Assembly (NCBI GenBank): GCA_021775255.1
Contig: JAJFIA010000010.1
Location: 124,001-188,000 of the forward strand
Length of the DNA: 64,000 nt
Direction: 5' to 3'
Source of the DNA: Roseovarius sp.
GTDB taxonomy: Bacteria; Pseudomonadota; Alphaproteobacteria; Rhodobacterales; Rhodobacteraceae
The notes under the pieces are model-generated. The model worked only from the letters and a program-made list of their open reading frames with translations, had not been told where the DNA came from and made no database searches. The translations under genes and the position numbers were made by a program. Positions 1 to 9,000 of this stretch are shown here, in pieces (positions within the stretch are counted from its first letter, which is position 1; each line of letters begins with the position of its first letter).

Positions 1-113
1 CGGGCGAGGGGTTTCCGGTGCACCCCAGGCTGTTGCGCCTGTCGATCGGGATCGAGGATGCGGATGATCTGATCTATGATCTGGAACAGGCGCTTGCCCA
101 TGCGCAGGGCTGA
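1..113 (+). CDS. C-terminal end of a Cys/Met-metabolism PLP-dependent enzyme (partial)
   Basis: Only the last 36 codons are in the window, in the frame ending at the TGA at 111-113. The peptide contains RLLRLSIGIEDADDLI followed by DLEQALAHA, the typical C-terminal signature of the cystathionine gamma-synthase / cystathionine beta-lyase / O-acetylhomoserine sulfhydrylase family (PLP fold type I), which act in methionine and cysteine metabolism. The catalytic lysine lies upstream of the window, so the exact reaction cannot be assigned. The next gene is convergent, ending 51 bp away. Confidence 0.75.
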   Translation, partial: GEGFPVHPRLLRLSIGIEDADDLIYDLEQALAHAQG

Positions 114-164
114 TCCACAAGCGATGCAACCTCAGATCACGCCTCAGCCCGGCTCTGATAGGCC

Positions 165-1787
165 CTAATCCGATGATCGAAGCCTTGAGCGCTGAACCAT
201 GAACACCATGATCAGCGGCAGGCCAACGGTAAACGCTGTCACGGCCAGCAAAAGCCATCCAAGATGCGCGTAATCCGCGGCTACGTTGATGCTGCCGCTG
301 GCCACATCGCGCACTTCGCGGGTGATCTCGAATATCTGGTTGAGGTATTTGGTCAAAAGTGCGCTGGCCGATAATGCCAGATTGGTGAACGAGGCCATGA
401 CCGCAAAAAACGTGGCCTTGAGATGCGTCGGCGCATTGCGGGCAATCCAGGCCAGCATCGGGATCATCGCCACCTGCCCCAGAGGCGATTCAACCGCCGT
501 ATCAATAATGGCGATAAAGCGCGCATCCACAATGCCGCCGGTCAGCGGCGCGGTCCAGTTCTGGATACCGTAATACAGCCCGATATTTGGCAGGGATAAA
601 ATACCGGCCGCCAATGTCAGCATCACCACGATCCAGATGATCGAATGCCGCGCCATCATCGGCCGCAGGATCACCATGCCTATGAGCGTCAGCACCGCCA
701 CGATCAGTGACAGCACTGACAGAAACTGCTGATCAAATCCCAGCACATCAATTTCAAACCACGTCAGGCCCGGGCCGGGCAGGGGCGTGGCGCGAAAGGC
801 AAAGATGATCAAAGCCGTGCCCACCAGGCTGCGCGCCTGCGCCGGTGTGAGGGCGGCAATCAACTGTCGCATCATCAGCAGGACAATCGCCATCGAGCCG
901 GTGAAGATAATTTCCTGGCCAAAGCGGATATCCGACAGCCCGATCATGAGCGTCAGGGCAACAAATCCGGCACCGCCAATGAAATACCATGGGTTGAGTA
1001 CGGTCTTTTCATCGGTTTGTCCGGAGATCGCAATGTCCAGCCCACGCCGCCGTAAATCCCTCAGAACCTTGCGCTTTTGCACCCCGGCCAGCACGATGCC
1101 CGAAACCGACAAGAGCGGAATGCCAAGCGCCAGCAGATAAATCCGCGCATAGATATGCGCCTTGTCGGCCTCCCCCATGCTTTCAATACCCGAAAACATA
1201 TAGATATTCAGCAACGCCACCATGACCGAGCCACTGATCAGGGCGATCCGGCCAAGGGTTTGCATGGTGGTATGCATGGCTTTTTGCGTGTCTTCCGGTA
1301 ATGGCGCGCCGGAGCGGTCAATCTTTGGCACTGCCTCAACCGACATGGCATCCGCCACGGCATCCTGAATCACCAGCCCGCTGGGGGCGATCAGAAGGGA
1401 GGCGATATACCAGCTGTTGGCCGACATAATGCCTTCCATCATCGCGCGCTGCATCACCAGCAGATACATGATGAACATGCTAAGCCCCACCATCGCGGCC
1501 CCAAGCCAGACCAGAAGCCATTTCCAGCGCCAGATGATATCAACCAGATGCCCCAGTGGCATTTTCAGCGCCCAGGGAATCCCGGCCCAAAACGCCAGCC
1601 CGGCAAGGGTGGCGGCGGACAGATCAAGGTAATCCTTCACGAAAAATGTGCCGACAATCGCCGTCAGCCCGGAAAACCCAAAGGCAAAATAGATCATCAA
1701 GGGCGGCAGAAAGGACCAGCGTACCTGCCGCGCCAGATCAAAGATGATGGCATCAATCCAGCGGTTGAGACGACTATTGAGCGTCAT
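165..1787 (-). CDS. MFS transporter, folate/biopterin-transporter-like
   Basis: Predicted 540-residue integral membrane protein with about 12 hydrophobic segments. After a short cytoplasmic N-terminus the first segments carry FFVKDYLDLS and AGIPWALKMPLGHLVD, and later IQDAVADAMSVEA; these resemble the BT1/FBT (folate-biopterin) branch of the major facilitator superfamily. The substrate is inferred only at family level. The frame stays open upstream to 1946, but that extension reads through a GC-rich palindrome and part of arsC, so I start at the ATG at 1787 (MTLNSRLNRW). The ribosome site is weak. It lies downstream of arsC on the same strand, separated by the hairpin at 1801-1862, so co-transcription is possible but may be attenuated. 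Confidence 0.8.
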   Translation of the reverse strand: MTLNSRLNRWIDAIIFDLARQVRWSFLPPLMIYFAFGFSGLTAIVGTFFVKDYLDLSAATLAGLAFWAGIPWALKMPLGHLVDIIWRWKWLLVWLGAAMVGLSMFIMYLLVMQRAMMEGIMSANSWYIASLLIAPSGLVIQDAVADAMSVEAVPKIDRSGAPLPEDTQKAMHTTMQTLGRIALISGSVMVALLNIYMFSGIESMGEADKAHIYARIYLLALGIPLLSVSGIVLAGVQKRKVLRDLRRRGLDIAISGQTDEKTVLNPWYFIGGAGFVALTLMIGLSDIRFGQEIIFTGSMAIVLLMMRQLIAALTPAQARSLVGTALIIFAFRATPLPGPGLTWFEIDVLGFDQQFLSVLSLIVAVLTLIGMVILRPMMARHSIIWIVVMLTLAAGILSLPNIGLYYGIQNWTAPLTGGIVDARFIAIIDTAVESPLGQVAMIPMLAWIARNAPTHLKATFFAVMASFTNLALSASALLTKYLNQIFEITREVRDVASGSINVAADYAHLGWLLLAVTAFTVGLPLIMVFMVQRSRLRSSD

Positions 1788-1800
1788 GCCATACGCCCAC

Positions 1801-1862
1801 GCCCCGGCCCCCGAGCCGGGGCCTCTTGGCCGGGCGGGAGGCCCCGGCTCGGGGGCCGGGGC
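1801..1862. repeat. GC-rich dispersed palindrome, family 1 copy 1
   Basis: Two perfectly complementary 25-base arms (1801-1825 and 1838-1862) enclose a 12-base loop containing TTGGCCGGG. Copies with the same loop occur near 51896-51957 and 60692-60754. It lies in the short gap between arsC and the MFS gene. It looks like a REP-type intergenic element and would form a strong RNA hairpin; a role as terminator or mRNA stabiliser is inference. Confidence 0.85.
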
Positions 1863-1881
1863 GCGGGGGTGTTTGCCGCCT

Positions 1882-2223
1882 TCACAAGATATCCAAAACC
1901 GCCGCGGGCGGGCGGCCCAATGCGGCGCGGCCATGGGCAAAGACAATCGGGCGCTCGATCAAAATCGGGTGCGCGGCCATGGCGGCAATCAGCGCGTCGT
2001 CGCTATCGTCTGGTGACAGGCCCAGCTCTTTGAACAGGGCCTCGCCCCTGCGCATGATTGCGATCGGGTCAAGCTCGAGCAGGATCAGAGCCGCCCGCAG
2101 ATCATTCTCTGAGGGCGCATCCTCAAGATATTTGCGAATGCGGATATCGCTGAACCGCTCTTGCAACAGCGCCAGCGTCTGACGCGATTTTGAACAGCGC
2201 GGATTGTGCCATATGGTGATCAT
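1882..2223 (-). CDS. arsC: ArsC-family (YfgD-like) arsenate reductase
   Basis: A 113-residue thioredoxin-fold protein of the glutaredoxin-coupled ArsC family. [11 protein letters not shown] near residues 6-16 holds the active-site cysteine (Cys9) in the Cys-Ser-Lys-Ser form seen in chromosomal YfgD-type members. Known members reduce arsenate to arsenite; some chromosomal paralogues have only this predicted role, and no ars regulator or efflux pump lies nearby, so physiological arsenate reduction is uncertain. Its ATG overlaps the pyrD stop (ATGA, 2220-2223), indicating translational coupling in a DUF952-pyrD-arsC operon. Confidence 0.85.
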   Translation of the reverse strand: MITIWHNPRCSKSRQTLALLQERFSDIRIRKYLEDAPSENDLRAALILLELDPIAIMRRGEALFKELGLSPDDSDDALIAAMAAHPILIERPIVFAHGRAALGRPPAAVLDIL

Positions 2224-3278
2224 AACCAGTCCTGTCTTTTTGACCCAACAGCCTCAGAGATATTGCTGTAGCCGTCCCTTTCAAGCAGTTTATCAAGCCC
2301 GATTGCAATTTCTGCGGCCAGCGAGAGCCCCTGATAGATCATCGCCGAATAAATCTGCACCGCGCTGGCCCCGGCTGTGATCTTGGCATAGGCCTGTTCG
2401 GCGCTGCTGATACCACCGACGCCAATCAGCGGCATCTGCCCGTCGGTGAGCTGCGACAGCCGCGCCAGAACCCGGGTGGATAGCTCAAAAAGCGGCGCGC
2501 CCGAAAGCCCGCCCGCCTGACTGCTCTTCGGGCTTTTCAGCCCGTCTCGCGATAGTGTGGTGTTGGTGGCAATGATACCGCTCAGGCCTGATGCCAGCGC
2601 GATGTCAGCAATCTGTGCCAGGGCTTCATCCTCAAGATCCGGCGCGATTTTCAGGAAAACCGGGATCGGATCAGGCAGCCAGGACCGCGCCTCCATCACA
2701 CCTTTGAGCAAGGCCCCTAATGCCTCGGCCCCTTGCAGATCGCGCAGTTTTTCGGTGTTGGGCGAGGAGACATTCACCGTGGCAAAATCCAGATACCTGC
2801 CGCAATGCGCCAATACGCGGGCGTAATCTTCGGCCCGGTCATGGCTGTCTTTGTTGGCCCCCAGATTGAGGCCGATAATGGCATGTCTGGGCCGTTTCGC
2901 CAGCCGCCGCGCCACCGCTTCCATACCGTCATTGTTAAAACCAAAGCGGTTGATGATGGCCGCATCTTCGCTCAGTCGAAACAGGCGCGGGCGCGGGTTT
3001 CCCGGCTGTGGGCGCGGGGTAACGGCGCCGGCCTCAACAAACCCGAAACCCGCACGCGAGAGCGGGGTGAGGGCCCGGGCATTTTTATCAAACCCGGCGG
3101 CAAGGCCCACCGGGTTGGGCAGGGTCAGACCGGCAATATGGGTTTGCAGGCGCGGCGAGGTGACGGGGCCTGAAAGCGGCACCAGCCCCATGCGCAAGGC
3201 TCTGAGCGCCAGATGATGGGCGGTTTCAGGGTCAAACCGGTGCAGGGCCGCAAGCCCAAGGCGCTCAGACATTTTCAT
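2220..3278 (-). CDS. pyrD: Dihydroorotate dehydrogenase (quinone), class 2
   Basis: 352-residue membrane-associated flavoprotein that oxidises dihydroorotate to orotate with quinone as acceptor (fourth step of UMP synthesis). Visible family motifs are [36 protein letters not shown], and [16 protein letters not shown] with the catalytic serine typical of class 2 enzymes; the C-terminal half carries the [13 protein letters not shown] phosphate-binding region. The N-terminal helices (about residues 1-40) match the membrane-binding extension of class 2. I use the ATG at 3278, which overlaps the stop of the upstream DUF952 gene; ATG 3272 is an alternative. The longer frame to 3404 would read into the neighbour. 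Confidence 0.95.
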   Translation of the reverse strand: MKMSERLGLAALHRFDPETAHHLALRALRMGLVPLSGPVTSPRLQTHIAGLTLPNPVGLAAGFDKNARALTPLSRAGFGFVEAGAVTPRPQPGNPRPRLFRLSEDAAIINRFGFNNDGMEAVARRLAKRPRHAIIGLNLGANKDSHDRAEDYARVLAHCGRYLDFATVNVSSPNTEKLRDLQGAEALGALLKGVMEARSWLPDPIPVFLKIAPDLEDEALAQIADIALASGLSGIIATNTTLSRDGLKSPKSSQAGGLSGAPLFELSTRVLARLSQLTDGQMPLIGVGGISSAEQAYAKITAGASAVQIYSAMIYQGLSLAAEIAIGLDKLLERDGYSNISEAVGSKRQDWL

Positions 3279-3613
3279 GTGAGACCTGCGGGAAACTGAT
3301 GTTTTCCGGCGATCAGCGGCAGGGGTTTTGCCCAGGTCACATCCTTCAGATGCAGCGCGCGGTAAAGATGCGGGAACAGCGCGCCACCGCGCGAGGGCTC
3401 CCATTTCAGGGCATCGCCCAACGCATCGGCCTCAACCGCCAGAAGCATCAGATCATCTTCATTTGCAAAATGTCTGGCAGCGGTTTCAGCCGCTTGCCCG
3501 GTGGTGGAAAAATGCACAAACCCATCCGTCACATCCACCGGCGCGCCGGTGCTGCTGCCTTTGGCTTGCAAATCGGCCCATTCGGGCGCGCGGAAAATCT
3601 TGTAGATCAACAT
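3275..3613 (-). CDS. DUF952 family protein
   Basis: 112-residue small protein: [15 protein letters not shown] at the start, then [19 protein letters not shown] and [15 protein letters not shown], the conserved blocks of the DUF952 family. The GFVHFS histidine and the FPHLYR block are the family's conserved polar residues. The family is sometimes described as glutathione S-transferase-like, but its reaction is not established. The start at 3613 gives the family-typical N-terminus; the open frame to 3772 is unneeded. It is the first gene of the operon with pyrD (ATGA overlap at 3275-3278). Confidence 0.85.
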   Translation of the reverse strand: MLIYKIFRAPEWADLQAKGSSTGAPVDVTDGFVHFSTTGQAAETAARHFANEDDLMLLAVEADALGDALKWEPSRGGALFPHLYRALHLKDVTWAKPLPLIAGKHQFPAGLT

Positions 3614-3771
3614 GCAGGGGTGATGCCCTGCCGGGGGCAACGGGTCAAGCCGGAAGCCTGTGTTTGACTGCACAAACGCTCCAGCCCCGGCCCTGCGGCC
3701 CGCTGTGCAGGCGCTTTGCATTTTCCCGGCCAATCGCCCATACCCGGATAAAGCAAAATCATGAGGCCGCA

Positions 3772-4968
3772 ATGGATCAGGTCAAAGACCAGTACGAGGC
3801 ATATCCCTACCCCGAACGCGACCCAAAGGATGAGGCCAAGCGGCTGATTCAAGGATCGCCCTCGCATCCGCTTGAGATTGATCATTTCGTCTTTGGGGGG
3901 CAGCGCGATTGGTCCAGCCCCTTGCGCGCTTTGGTGGCGGGGGGCGGCACCGGCGATGGGCTGATCCAACTGGCCGCGATATTGCAACATGCGGGCAAGC
4001 CATATGAGATCACCTATATTGACCTTTCCCGAGCCTCGCGCAAACTGGCCGAGGCGCGGGCAAAAAAGCGCGGCCTCAAGAACATCCGTTTTCTGACCGG
4101 CAGCCTGATGGATGCGCCTGACCTGGGCGAATTTGATTATATTGATTGCTGCGGTGTGCTGCATCACCTGCCTGATCCCGGTGCCGGGTTCAAAGCGCTG
4201 CACGACGCCCTTGCCCCCGGTGGCGGGCTTGGGTTCATGGTCTATGCGCCTTATGGCCGCTCGGGCGTTTATCCATTGCAGGAGGCGTTTGGCGCGCTCT
4301 TTGAGGGCCTCACACCAAAGGAGCGCCTCAAAGCCGCCCGCAAATTGATGCGCGATTTGCCCGAGGGGCATCCGTTCAAAGGCAACCCCAATCTGGGCGA
4401 TCATCAAAGCAGCGACGCGGGTTTTTATGACCTGTTGCTGCACTCACAGGATCGCGCCTTCAACGTGTCCGAGCTGATTGAAACCATGGCCGGCGCGGGG
4501 CTTGAATTGAGCGGCTTCACCATGCCGGCGCTTTATGATCTTTCCCGGCTGACCCCGGTGCCCGAGGGGCTGGATACGGCATCCGCCATGGCCGTGGCCG
4601 AAAAGCTGCGCGGCACGATCAAGACCCATGTGGGATATGCCGTAGCCACGGGAGAAGGCCATAAAGGGCCGGCCTTGGGCCGCAATCGCGCGCTGGTGCC
4701 GCATCTCAAGGGGGTCGAGGCACAGGCCCTGGCGCAGGCGGTGGCACGAGGGGAAAGCCCGGCGATGAGCTTTGACGGGCTGTCGGGCCATCTCAGGCTG
4801 GCGCGGCAGGCCGCCCCGCTGATTGCCGCCATCAATGGCCGCCGGAGCCTTGCGGAAATTGCCGCGCTGAGCAAATCCGACCCGATCACCATGGGCGCGC
4901 TCTGGGGGCCGCTGGAGGCCGAGCTGGCGGGCTGGGGCCTGCTGCTTTATTCCGGCATTATGCGCTAG
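3772..4968 (+). CDS. Class I SAM-dependent methyltransferase
   Basis: 398 residues. The N-terminus DQYEAYPYPERDP is followed by a Rossmann-type methyltransferase core: LVAGGGTGDGLIQLA (motif I, about residue 46), TYIDLSRASRKLAEARAK (motif II), and DYIDCCGVLHHLPDP (post-I acidic and motif IV region). The C-terminal 150 residues contain no second domain I can name. Substrate unknown. The start at 3772 was chosen because the longer frame (from 3328) overlaps the divergent DUF952 gene on the opposite strand. The stop lies two bases before the ATG of the SRAP gene, so the two are probably co-transcribed. Confidence 0.85.
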   Translation: MDQVKDQYEAYPYPERDPKDEAKRLIQGSPSHPLEIDHFVFGGQRDWSSPLRALVAGGGTGDGLIQLAAILQHAGKPYEITYIDLSRASRKLAEARAKKRGLKNIRFLTGSLMDAPDLGEFDYIDCCGVLHHLPDPGAGFKALHDALAPGGGLGFMVYAPYGRSGVYPLQEAFGALFEGLTPKERLKAARKLMRDLPEGHPFKGNPNLGDHQSSDAGFYDLLLHSQDRAFNVSELIETMAGAGLELSGFTMPALYDLSRLTPVPEGLDTASAMAVAEKLRGTIKTHVGYAVATGEGHKGPALGRNRALVPHLKGVEAQALAQAVARGESPAMSFDGLSGHLRLARQAAPLIAAINGRRSLAEIAALSKSDPITMGALWGPLEAELAGWGLLLYSGIMR

Positions 4969-4970
4969 CC

Positions 4971-5648
4971 ATGTGCGGGCGGTTTGCCAATCTCTTGCCG
5001 AATGATGCCATGGCGCGGCTCTTTGCCGCTGCCCCGGCCAATGATCTGTCCGAGGGGCCAAATTTCAATATCTGCCCGACAAATCAAATACATGTGGTGA
5101 CCACGGACGCAGGCCAGCGGCGGCTTGGGGCCATGCGCTGGGGGTTTGTCCCAGGGTGGTACAAGACCGCGACAGATGGCCCTTTGCTGATCAATGCCCG
5201 GGCTGAAACCCTTGCTGAAAAACCCGCCTTTCGCGAAGCTTGCCGCACGCGCCGCTGCCTGATCCCGGCCAGCGGTTTTTATGAATGGACCAAGGATGAA
5301 ACGGGCAAACGCCTGCCCTGGTATATCAACCCAACCGAGGCGGCCCCGCTGGCCATGGCAGGGGTCTGGCAAAGCTGGGGAAAGGCGGGTGATGCCATTG
5401 CGACCTGCGCCATCATTACCACCACGGCCAATGCGGCCCTGTCGCATATCCACACCCGGATGCCGGTGATCATAGCCCCGCAGGATTGGCCCCTGTGGCT
5501 TGGGGAGGCAGGCCATGGTGCGGCCCGCCTGATGCGCCCGGCCCCGGAAGGGGCGTTGAAATTCTGGCGTGTCTCGACTGCGGTCAATTCAAACCGGGCC
5601 AGCGGCGCGGATCTTATTGCCCCCGTTTTGCCGTCAGATCAAAACTGA
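4971..5648 (+). CDS. yedK: SOS-response-associated peptidase (SRAP/YedK-HMCES family)
   Basis: 225-residue SRAP protein. The catalytic Cys2 follows the initiator (MCGRFANLL) and becomes the N-terminus after Met removal. INARAETLAEKPAF and RCLIPASGFYEW carry the conserved Asn and Glu, and HIHTRMPVI the conserved His. Characterised family members form a thiazolidine crosslink with abasic sites in single-stranded DNA. It starts two bases after the methyltransferase stop. The last 35 bases overlap the convergent end of the cytochrome b561-YceI gene. Confidence 0.95.
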   Translation: MCGRFANLLPNDAMARLFAAAPANDLSEGPNFNICPTNQIHVVTTDAGQRRLGAMRWGFVPGWYKTATDGPLLINARAETLAEKPAFREACRTRRCLIPASGFYEWTKDETGKRLPWYINPTEAAPLAMAGVWQSWGKAGDAIATCAIITTTANAALSHIHTRMPVIIAPQDWPLWLGEAGHGAARLMRPAPEGALKFWRVSTAVNSNRASGADLIAPVLPSDQN

Positions 5649-6834
5649 TCTGCACCACATTCCCGAGGGAGCCTTCGGCCACATCCAGCCCCATGGCAAA
5701 ATCACGACGGTTCGCTGTTGCCAGGCCGCTGGCCCTGGCCTCATCGCCGGTGATCTGCAAATCAAACGGAATATCAAGCGGCACCGACTGATCCTTGATC
5801 GTCAGGGTGCCTTGGGCCACATGGCCATCATCAACGCGGATGATATCGGCATCATAACGGGCAGTCGGGTAAGCCTGCACATCAAAATACCCGGCCCCCA
5901 TGGCCTGTGACGTGACCGAGCCAAGCGTGAGCGAGGCCACATTGATAATGATGCTCACCTTACCATGGCTGCCCCCGGCATCCGGCGCATCATCATAGGA
6001 AATATCTGCCGTCCAATTGGCAAACTGCCCGGTTACGTCTGATCCAAGCTGCCTGACGGTTATCGCGATTTCGCCGTTTTGCACCTGCCAGTCACTTTGC
6101 ACCTGATCAAGCGCCTTGGTTTGAGTTTCGTTTTCTGGCGTCAGCCAGCCCAGCATGGATACCCCCCCAAGCAGGCCCAGCCAGAGGGCAATGGCCGTGA
6201 TCGCGGGCAGGAAATGGCCGGGTTGCGCGCGGGTGGGCTGAGCGCTGCAATGGCCGGGCAGCATCCGCCGCAAGGTGGCATCACGGTCAAGCACATGATG
6301 TTTCATGGCACCCACCACATGCAAACCGATCACCCCGATCAGCACCCATTGCAGCAGGTAATGCAAAGCCGCCATCTGTTCCGCCAGCGCGTGGTCCTTG
6401 GGCACAATGGGCAGGTTCTGGCCAAACGGCCACCAGATCGGCGCAAATCCGGTGGTCGCGGCATGATCAATCCACCCGCTCAGCGGCACCAGCACAAGCG
6501 CGCTGTAAAGCATCCAGTGCACGGTTTCCGCCAGCCAGGCCTCGGCCGGTTTATCGCCGTTCAAAAGGCCGGGCCTGGTCTGTGTCAGCGCCCATAGGAT
6601 ACGCGCAAGGGCAACGAAGAAAATACTCACCCCAAGGGTTTTATGCAGGGAAAACAGCGTTGCCGTCAGGGCCACACTTGCCTGATCCGGCTGGGTGGCG
6701 GGATCCCTCAGTGTCTCGGCCATGCCATTGGCGATTATGCCCACAGGGATCACCGTGAGGATCAATAGCACTGTCAGCCAGTGGAATGTTTTGGTCACCG
6801 CGCCATAGGTGCTGGGAGAATTGCCAAAAGCCAT
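5614..6834 (-). CDS. Cytochrome b561 - YceI fusion protein
   Basis: 406 residues with two domains. Residues about 1-190 form a four-helix cytochrome b561 membrane domain (TKTFHWLTVLLILTVIPVG, SLHKTLGVSIFF, AETVHWMLYSALVLVPLSGW and LHYLLQWVLIGVIGLHVVGAM) with paired histidines expected to bind two b hemes. A further hydrophobic helix around 205-235 precedes a C-terminal YceI-like lipocalin domain (VSIIINVASLTLGSV, TARYDADIIR, GTLTIKDQSVPLDIPF) predicted on the periplasmic side. YceI proteins bind isoprenoid or quinone-like lipids, so electron exchange with quinol is a reasonable inference. ATG 6834 has a GAGGG site; the longer frame to 7020 overlaps fabD. Confidence 0.9.
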   Translation of the reverse strand: MAFGNSPSTYGAVTKTFHWLTVLLILTVIPVGIIANGMAETLRDPATQPDQASVALTATLFSLHKTLGVSIFFVALARILWALTQTRPGLLNGDKPAEAWLAETVHWMLYSALVLVPLSGWIDHAATTGFAPIWWPFGQNLPIVPKDHALAEQMAALHYLLQWVLIGVIGLHVVGAMKHHVLDRDATLRRMLPGHCSAQPTRAQPGHFLPAITAIALWLGLLGGVSMLGWLTPENETQTKALDQVQSDWQVQNGEIAITVRQLGSDVTGQFANWTADISYDDAPDAGGSHGKVSIIINVASLTLGSVTSQAMGAGYFDVQAYPTARYDADIIRVDDGHVAQGTLTIKDQSVPLDIPFDLQITGDEARASGLATANRRDFAMGLDVAEGSLGNVVQISFDLTAKRGQ

Positions 6835-7007
6835 CTTGTATCCCTCAATGAATATCCGGGCGCAGAATAGCCAAAGCCCACAATAGGGCAAGGGCATCTG
6901 CCGCACATACCCTCTGCATAAATGCAATGCCGCCATGAGGTTGCCCGTTGCGCACAGGGCTCTGTCACGGTATCGGGGGGTGGCATAACAGGGAGGCATC
7001 GAGATCA

Positions 7008-7958
7008 ATGACCCGTGCATTCATTTTCCCCGGGCAGGGGGCACAGACCATCGGCATGGGCAAAGCGCTGGCCGAGGCCTATCCCGCCGCGAAAGCCGTG
7101 TTTGACGAGGTTGACGAGGCGTTGGGCGAAAGCCTCTCATCACTGATCTGGGAAGGCACACAAGACGCGCTGACCCTGACCCGCAACGCGCAACCGGCGC
7201 TGATGGCCACCTCAATGGCGGCCTGGCGCGCGTTGCAGGCCGAAGGCGTATCGATTGAGGCGGCCTCATGCGTGGCAGGGCATTCGCTGGGCGAATATTC
7301 GGCCCTGGCGGCGGCGGGGGCAATCAGCCTGGCCGATAGCGCCCGGCTTTTGCGCATCCGGGGCGACGCCATGCAACAGGCGGTGCCGGTGGGCGAAGGG
7401 GCCATGGCCGCCATCCTCGGGCTGGATTTTGAAGCGGTCGAGGCGGTGGCATTTGATGCGGCCAAGGGCGAGGTCTGCCAGGCTGCCAATGATAATGATC
7501 CGGGGCAGGTTGTGGTTTCCGGCCATTCGGATGCGGTTGAGCGCGCGGTCGTATTGGCAAAGGAGCGCGGTGCCAAACGGGCGATGATTTTGCCGGTCAG
7601 CGCACCCTTCCACTGTGCCCTGATGGAGCCCGCCGCCCGTGCCATGGCCGAGGCTTTGAACGCGGTCGAGATCAACTGCCCGGCGGTGCCATTGGTGGCC
7701 AATGTGGTGGCGGAAAAGATCACTGATCCGGCAACAATCCGCTCTTTGCTGGTGGATCAGGTCATGGGGGCGGTACGGTGGCGCGAATCTGTGCTTTACA
7801 TGGCACGCGAGGGTGTGAACGAGGTTTGGGAGATTGGCGCGGGAAAGGCATTATCGGGCATGGTCCGGCGGATTGACCGTGAGATTACCTGCCGGGCGGT
7901 AGGTTTGCCTGAGGATGTCAGAATTGTGGCTGAGGTGTTTCATAATGAACAGGCTTGA
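7008..7958 (+). CDS. fabD: Malonyl-CoA-acyl carrier protein transacylase
   Basis: 316-residue FabD that transfers malonyl from CoA to ACP in fatty acid synthesis. FIFPGQGAQTIGMGK starts the protein; the nucleophile is in GHSLGEYSALAAAGA (about Ser93), with RNAQPALMATSMA before it and VSAPFHCALM carrying the catalytic histidine. The start at 7008 follows a GGGAGG site; the frame extends 60 bases further upstream without support. fabG follows 85 bp downstream, separated by an AT-rich double hairpin. Confidence 0.95.
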   Translation: MTRAFIFPGQGAQTIGMGKALAEAYPAAKAVFDEVDEALGESLSSLIWEGTQDALTLTRNAQPALMATSMAAWRALQAEGVSIEAASCVAGHSLGEYSALAAAGAISLADSARLLRIRGDAMQQAVPVGEGAMAAILGLDFEAVEAVAFDAAKGEVCQAANDNDPGQVVVSGHSDAVERAVVLAKERGAKRAMILPVSAPFHCALMEPAARAMAEALNAVEINCPAVPLVANVVAEKITDPATIRSLLVDQVMGAVRWRESVLYMAREGVNEVWEIGAGKALSGMVRRIDREITCRAVGLPEDVRIVAEVFHNEQA

Positions 7959-7960
7959 TG

Positions 7961-8008
7961 CCAAAAGTTTTATAAAAACTTTTGGAAATTTTCTTAATTA
8001 AGAAAATT
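7961..8008. repeat. AT-rich double hairpin between fabD and fabG (family 3 copy 1)
   Basis: Two adjacent palindromes: 7961-7985 with arms CCAAAAGTTTT and AAAACTTTTGG, and 7987-8008, a perfect 22-base self-complementary AT-rich sequence. A relative with the same architecture sits at 30764-30810. The composition contrasts sharply with the GC-rich surroundings. It may attenuate or process the fabD-fabG transcript, but its repetition elsewhere suggests a dispersed element. Confidence 0.8.
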
Positions 8009-8043
8009 GGTGCCAATGATTGATGTAGGAAAAGGATTTAGAG

Positions 8044-8781
8044 ATGTTTGACCTGAGTGGAAAATGCGCATTGGTAACCGGCGCGTCAGGTGGCATTGGC
8101 GCGGCGATTGCGCGGGCTTTGCACGCAGCAGGAGCCAACGTTGGCCTGAGTGGTACGCGGGTTGAACCTCTGGAGGCTCTGGCAGCAGAACTGGGCGAGC
8201 GGGCATATGTGCTGCCCTGCAATCTAGGCGATGCCGAGGCGGTGAATGCCCTTCCCAAGGAGGCGATTGCCGCCATGGGCGCGCTTGATATTCTGGTCAA
8301 TAATGCCGGCATCACAAAAGATCAGCTATTCATGCGCATGTCCGACGAGGATTGGCAAAAAGTGATTGATGTAAACCTCACCGCCGCCATGCGGCTTTGC
8401 CGGGGGGCCATTCGCCCGATGATGAAAGCGCGCTGGGGTCGGATCATCAACATCAGCTCGGTTGTGGGAGCCATCGGCAACCCCGGGCAGGCCAATTATG
8501 TCGCCTCCAAAGCAGGCATGATCGGCCTGACAAAAGCCATCGCCCATGAGGTTGCCACGCGCGGCATTACCGCCAATGCCGTGGCACCGGGATTTATTGC
8601 CACTCCCATGACGGAACAACTTACCGATGAGCAAAAAGCCGGAATCAATGCAAAAATCCCAGCCGGGCGCATGGGCACCCCTGATGAGATCGCCGCCGCT
8701 GTGCTATATCTTGCCAGCCCCGAAGCCGGGTATGTCACCGGCGCAACGCTGCATGTAAATGGTGGCATGGCGATGGCCTAG
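8044..8781 (+). CDS. fabG: 3-oxoacyl-[acyl-carrier-protein] reductase
   Basis: 245-residue short-chain dehydrogenase reducing beta-ketoacyl-ACP with NADPH in fatty acid elongation. It has TGASGGIGAAIAR (cofactor loop), ILVNNAGITKDQLFMRM (the FabG-typical continuation after NNAG), catalytic Ser in ISSVVGAIGNPGQ, YVASKAG with the Tyr/Lys pair, and C-terminal GYVTGATLHVNGGM. The length and its place after fabD support FabG rather than a generic SDR. A weak ribosome site (GGATTTAG) precedes ATG 8044. Confidence 0.95.
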   Translation: MFDLSGKCALVTGASGGIGAAIARALHAAGANVGLSGTRVEPLEALAAELGERAYVLPCNLGDAEAVNALPKEAIAAMGALDILVNNAGITKDQLFMRMSDEDWQKVIDVNLTAAMRLCRGAIRPMMKARWGRIINISSVVGAIGNPGQANYVASKAGMIGLTKAIAHEVATRGITANAVAPGFIATPMTEQLTDEQKAGINAKIPAGRMGTPDEIAAAVLYLASPEAGYVTGATLHVNGGMAMA

Positions 8782-8782
8782 C

Positions 8783-9000
8783 CTGCTGGCATTCATCTCG
8801 CATATCAAACTGGTCAGGGACCACCACAACCGGATCAACAAGGTGGCCCCTGTAAGTGACGGCCCATTGTTGAGATCCATGCCGAAGGCACCATCAGCCG
8901 CAAGGATCATGAAAACACCCTGATCCCGCTGCTTGAGGAAATGATCAAATCCCAAGGCAAGATCAAGATGCTCTATTGGGCCGGTGCAGCTTTATCACAG
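8783..9000 (+). pseudogene. Decayed SpoIIAA-like (STAS-fold) gene fragments
   Basis: Frame-by-frame reading gives two pieces of a SpoIIAA-like protein in the wrong order. First, from about 8792, SHIKLVRDHHNRINKVAPVSDGP, matching the middle/C-terminal part of the family. Second, in another frame from 8869, VEIHAEGTISRKDHE and then LIPLLEEMIKSQGKIKMLYW, matching the N-terminal part. The second frame has a stop at 8857 and no plausible start. The two pieces meet near 8870-8880. This is consistent with tandem copies collapsed by deletion, then decay. Family assignment is from memory of conserved blocks. Confidence 0.55.

Noticed and set aside
3607..4443. 278-codon minus-strand frame opposite the methyltransferase
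   Set aside because: Antisense to a gene with clear motifs; composition reflects third-position GC, no start signal or recognisable domain.
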